A stretch of DNA of 64,000 nt, from contig NC_057381.1 in assembly GCF_016906535.1 (NCBI RefSeq), forward strand, positions 1,488,001 to 1,552,000, written 5' to 3'. Below, piece by piece: positions 60,909 through 64,000 of the stretch. Under the pieces are notes generated by a model, which was given only the letters and a program-made list of their open reading frames with translations, ran no database searches and was not told where the DNA came from. Both the position numbers and the translations under genes were made by a program. Source of the DNA: Rhizoctonia solani. Its lineage: Eukaryota > Basidiomycota > Agaricomycetes > Cantharellales > Ceratobasidiaceae. Positions within the stretch are counted from its first letter, which is position 1. Each line of letters begins with the position of its first letter.

Positions 60909-62552
60909 GTGGCTAGGAAAGGCTGGACTCCGCTTCGTATAAATAAATGGTACTTCATGAACGAACTGTATACCTTAGTTTCTTTCTTTATCATCTGCTA
61001 TCGATAGGGCCGGGTTTTTGTATGTAGATTGTAGAATGGATACTTCGTTTTGGGTTTAGCCTGAGCTATATATAGTCGCATTGAAACCTTGAACTTATGT
61101 TGAAATGTATTCGTACTTTATGCTGGCCTTTTGATAACTTAATGCAGCTGCACGATAGCAAGGTAAAGAAAATCTCGGGCCATTTAATGTGTTCGAAGTA
61201 GGAACCTTCTTACCATACAGTAGAATGATAGCTTGGACTCATAGTATTGGAAGAACGATAAGGGTACATGCTCAAGGCCATACTGCTTATACATTTGAAG
61301 TAATACTGTTATCTCATCCATGCTCCCCCGTGCAGATTTTCATCTCAAGAGCAAGGAACCAAGCGGTCGTCACCTGCATTTTATTCCCATTGATTTCTTG
61401 ATTTCCGGCTCAAAGTGAGCTCGATATTAATTGGACTAACCCGGGATCTCAAGTACTTACCAATACTTAATCAGCGCAGGATCCGTGTACCACAGGCCCG
61501 GACGAAACCTCTGCAGATAGGAAACCGCTATATCCTCACCATGTGCTCATGATGTTTTAAGTCGTAGGTAGCTTCATGCAGAGACAACATGCATGTGGGC
61601 GAATTATCGTAGACATATTCGAATATAAATTTCTTACCGTGTTGTACTTTTGGAGTAAAACAACGTTTGGACGGGATCCCCGGACGAAGTGCCTCCACAC
61701 TTCCGAACTTGGGGCTTAGCACCATCGGGCAATTAATAAGGTGCGCGGGTGATTTGGAATGCCATCAGAGGTGTTGTAGTATGACATGATGAAATCATAA
61801 TAACATGCAAGGTGAGTCACCAAAATTACGGTGAACCCCAAAAGCACCGCTTTTCTGAACGGAAGAAATCCGTGCGTTGTATGCGGAGTACTGGCGAAAT
61901 CCAACCAGAATTTGCATAAATCCGCATCCCAAGTTTGTCACTGCGGCATCGAGTTCCAGATTCTGTATTTCCGGGTGCGGATATTTGGCAAGATCTGGAT
62001 ATCATGCGAGTTTTCTGTACTTGGGGTCCACCGCGAACGAGGAGAAAAAATTATTCTAATGATTAAGAGCAAGGTTGGGGACTCACAAAAACTTCAGCCC
62101 TTTAATGTCTGTATATCATTAAACCGAAGCTGCACACAAGTCTGGCAAACTATTGGAAAGTTATTCACCAAAGCCATAGTCACTAGAATGAGACAAGATG
62201 CGCAGATTAATCTTGAGCTCGGGATACTGTAGCTAATGAGCTAGGAGATATTTGACTAAGCCTCGCTGGATGCGTTTGTCCACCCTTGCTTCACGCGATA
62301 CACAATATTTGATACGTCGAACTCGACATACCGTCTGTTACTCGGGATAGACTGCAGATTTATGTGTCATTATAGTCTTTTAGTTGTGTCTTTCTAACAT
62401 TACATCTAATCAAATTTACGCAAGTCCATGAATGCGATACGCGCGCAAAGGACACAGAAACAGGGGGCTGACCCGAGTTCTATATTGAAACAATATATGG
62501 TCGTAGAGTATTAAAGGGAAAAGCTCGAACAGGATTGCAGTTCACACATACC
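60909..62552. other. Intergenic region before the P450 gene
   Basis: 1.64 kb. A 133-codon ORF at 61831-62232 (+) and membrane-like fragments on the minus strand at 61716-61904 lack a family. Possibly a decayed gene; not called. Confidence 0.45.
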
Positions 62553-64000
62553 ATGTTCACCGAGTCCCCTCAATACTTGACCACTCACTACTGTGCTGCC
62601 GCAGGAGCTCTCCTGGTGTGTATTCAAATTTTAACTAACAAAGTATTTGACCAGCCTGAAATACACCCTTAGATGGCATACTATGCTGTTCCCTATTTAC
62701 TGGACCCCCATGGCTATCGACGTCGGTTCTCTGGCCCATGGCTCGCATCTGTCAGTGGCTCATGGCTGGCAAGAAGTGCTAGCTCTGGCCAGCACTACCA
62801 GAACCTTCTCCAAGCCCACGAGAAATACGGTGAGCCTGGCTGTGCAACGATGCAAAGTTCATGAAAGAGAGTAACGTTGAACGACAGGGAAGTTTGTGAG
62901 AATCGGACCCAATCACATCAGTATCTCCGATCCTGATGCTCTGGTGGTACGTTACATGATTCTTTTGATAGCATATATTAACCCTCGACACCGGTGCTTA
63001 AAAGGAAGTATATGGGCACTCGAATGGCCTACTCAAGTCCGAATTTTACGACGTCTTTGTTAATGGCAGCGGTGACGGGAACGTATTTGACACTCGGGAT
63101 AGGGCCATCCACACCAGTAAGTGGCACTTAAATAATCTAATTAATTGTCCATCCAACGATTGCCCATTATCAGTGAAACGTAAACGTATCGCAAACATAT
63201 TTAGTCCCCAGAACATTAGTGCCTTTGAGCCTCGTGTCAGGGTGCACATTCAGCGATTTTGTGACCAGCTAGATATGCGGTGCGACCAGGCCGCCATCGG
63301 TACGTCTGGATTTAATTGGGTTGCTAAGGACGGCCGGGCCGTTCTTAATAGCTGTCCGCGTAGGTATTAGGTAGTCGTCTCATATTGTCGGGCTGACACA
63401 TTCGTTCAACAGAATTCGCCTACCTTACTTTTGATCTCATCAGCGACCTGGCTCTTGGAACTCCTTTTGGAATGATCGAGGCACAGAAGGATTCAATTCC
63501 TACTGTTCTATCGCTCACCTCCAAGAAGAGCATTGAAGGCGTAGCCCCCATTCACCTTTCAGCGGTCGCAGGACAGGGTGGAATGATTCTAGGTTCATGC
63601 CCTTCATGGACGCGGAAATTGCTTTTCTGTGCTCCCTGGAACTTCTCGAAAATAGCTGCTTTCCGGAACTTTGAGGATGCTACGCGGGCGGCGGTCGAAG
63701 CAAGTGCTATCAGAAGAGAAAAAGAAGGACAAGAAGCAAACGAGAGGGGGGTGGACTTACTCGACAAGTTGTTCGAGGTTAAGAATGCCGATGGCTCGCC
63801 ACTGACGAGATCAGAAATCGATGCTGAAGCCACAGTCATACTTGCGGCAGGGAGCGATACAACAGCAAAGTGAGTTATAACATATTGTTCAGATCCACTC
63901 AATCTAATTTGGCCAAATCCATACATAGTTCCCTAAGTGCCATGTCCTACTATATTGCTTCGAACCCCGACGTCAAAAAGAAGCTCCAGCATGAACTTGA
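62553..64000 (+). CDS. Cytochrome P450, CYP53/benzoate 4-monooxygenase-like, partial
   Basis: Haem monooxygenase anchored in the ER membrane. Starts MFTESPQYLTTHYCAAAGAL at 62553. About seven introns are needed. Blocks in order: YYAVPYLLDPHGYRRRFSGP then WLA (Pro-rich hinge), HYQNLLQAHEKYGKFVRIGP with NHISISDPDALVEVYGH, RKRIANIFSPQNISAFEP, FAYLTFDLISDLALGTPFGM, GVDLLDKLFEVKNADGSPLT and the I-helix core EIDAEATVILAAGSDTTAN. The window ends just after SAMSYYIASNPDVKKKL, so the ExxR and haem-binding Cys motifs lie outside. The pattern matches fungal CYP53 (benzoate para-hydroxylase) enzymes. Confidence 0.85.

Noticed and set aside
61831..62232. 133-codon plus-strand ORF
   Set aside because: No recognisable family and unusual amino-acid mix; overlaps equally plausible minus-strand fragments. 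Could be a relic, not supported.

Overview
The window is nuclear DNA from a filamentous fungus, most likely a basidiomycete. Genes are cut by many short GT-AG introns (mostly 45-85 bases), packed on both strands, and separated by 0.2-3 kb of lower-GC DNA. The gene content (PL3 pectate lyase, CYP53-like P450, two formate/nitrite transporters, BBE-type FAD oxidase, quinate/sugar permease) fits a plant- or litter-associated agaricomycete such as the Rhizoctonia/Ceratobasidium group. That placement is an inference. I saw no rRNA, tRNA, CRISPR array, viral or plasmid feature.

Layout. 1-1.1 kb: 3' part of a CoA-transferase family III gene (+). 1.3-2.5 kb: REV7/MAD2B (-), divergent from an MFS sugar/quinate permease (+, 3-4.9 kb). 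6.9-8.9 kb: secreted BBE-type FAD oxidase (+) with one frame gap. 8.9-14.7 kb: gene-poor, with a C-run/AAT microsatellite and an 803-bp element with 140-bp terminal inverted repeats. 14.7-16.8 kb: zinc-finger regulator (+). 17.5-19.8 kb: mitochondrial ABC1/ADCK2-type kinase (-), divergent from splicing factor CWC25 (+, 20.3-21.8 kb). 22.0-24.3 kb: carboxylesterase (-). 26.6-27.2 kb: relic of an adenylate-forming enzyme. 27.6-29.2 kb: Q-rich protein (-), divergent from a gene joining an RNase III-like domain to a dsRNA-binding domain (+, 29.8-31.1 kb). 33.8-42.6 kb: two paralogous Zn2Cys6 regulators (+) on either side of ELP4 (-). 42.9-50.4 kb: two formate/nitrite transporter paralogs in inverted orientation, flanking SURF1 (-) and a leucine-rich-repeat protein (-). 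50.6-52.8 kb: Swc3-like protein (+). 53.3-55.0 kb: pyrimidine-rich region resembling a spliced, mostly non-coding transcript. 55.3-56.2 kb: four-helix voltage-sensor-like membrane protein (-). 57.3-58.3 kb: PL3 pectate lyase (-). 59.5-60.9 kb: BRCT-Myb, Rap1-like protein (+). 62.6 kb to the end: CYP53-type P450 (+, truncated by the window).

How the genes relate. There is no obvious biosynthetic cluster; most genes are single housekeeping or accessory loci. The clear local structure is duplication: the regulator pair around ELP4, and the transporter pair around SURF1 and the LRR gene. One pattern recurs. Several otherwise well-conserved reading frames (CoA-transferase, FAD oxidase, carboxylesterase, Q-rich protein, second Zn2Cys6 regulator, minus-strand transporter) lack a single base at one or more points, while about fourteen other genes read through cleanly. 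Either these copies are decaying or the assembly has single-base deletions. Exon boundaries were deduced by eye from splice motifs and reading frame, so individual junctions may be off.
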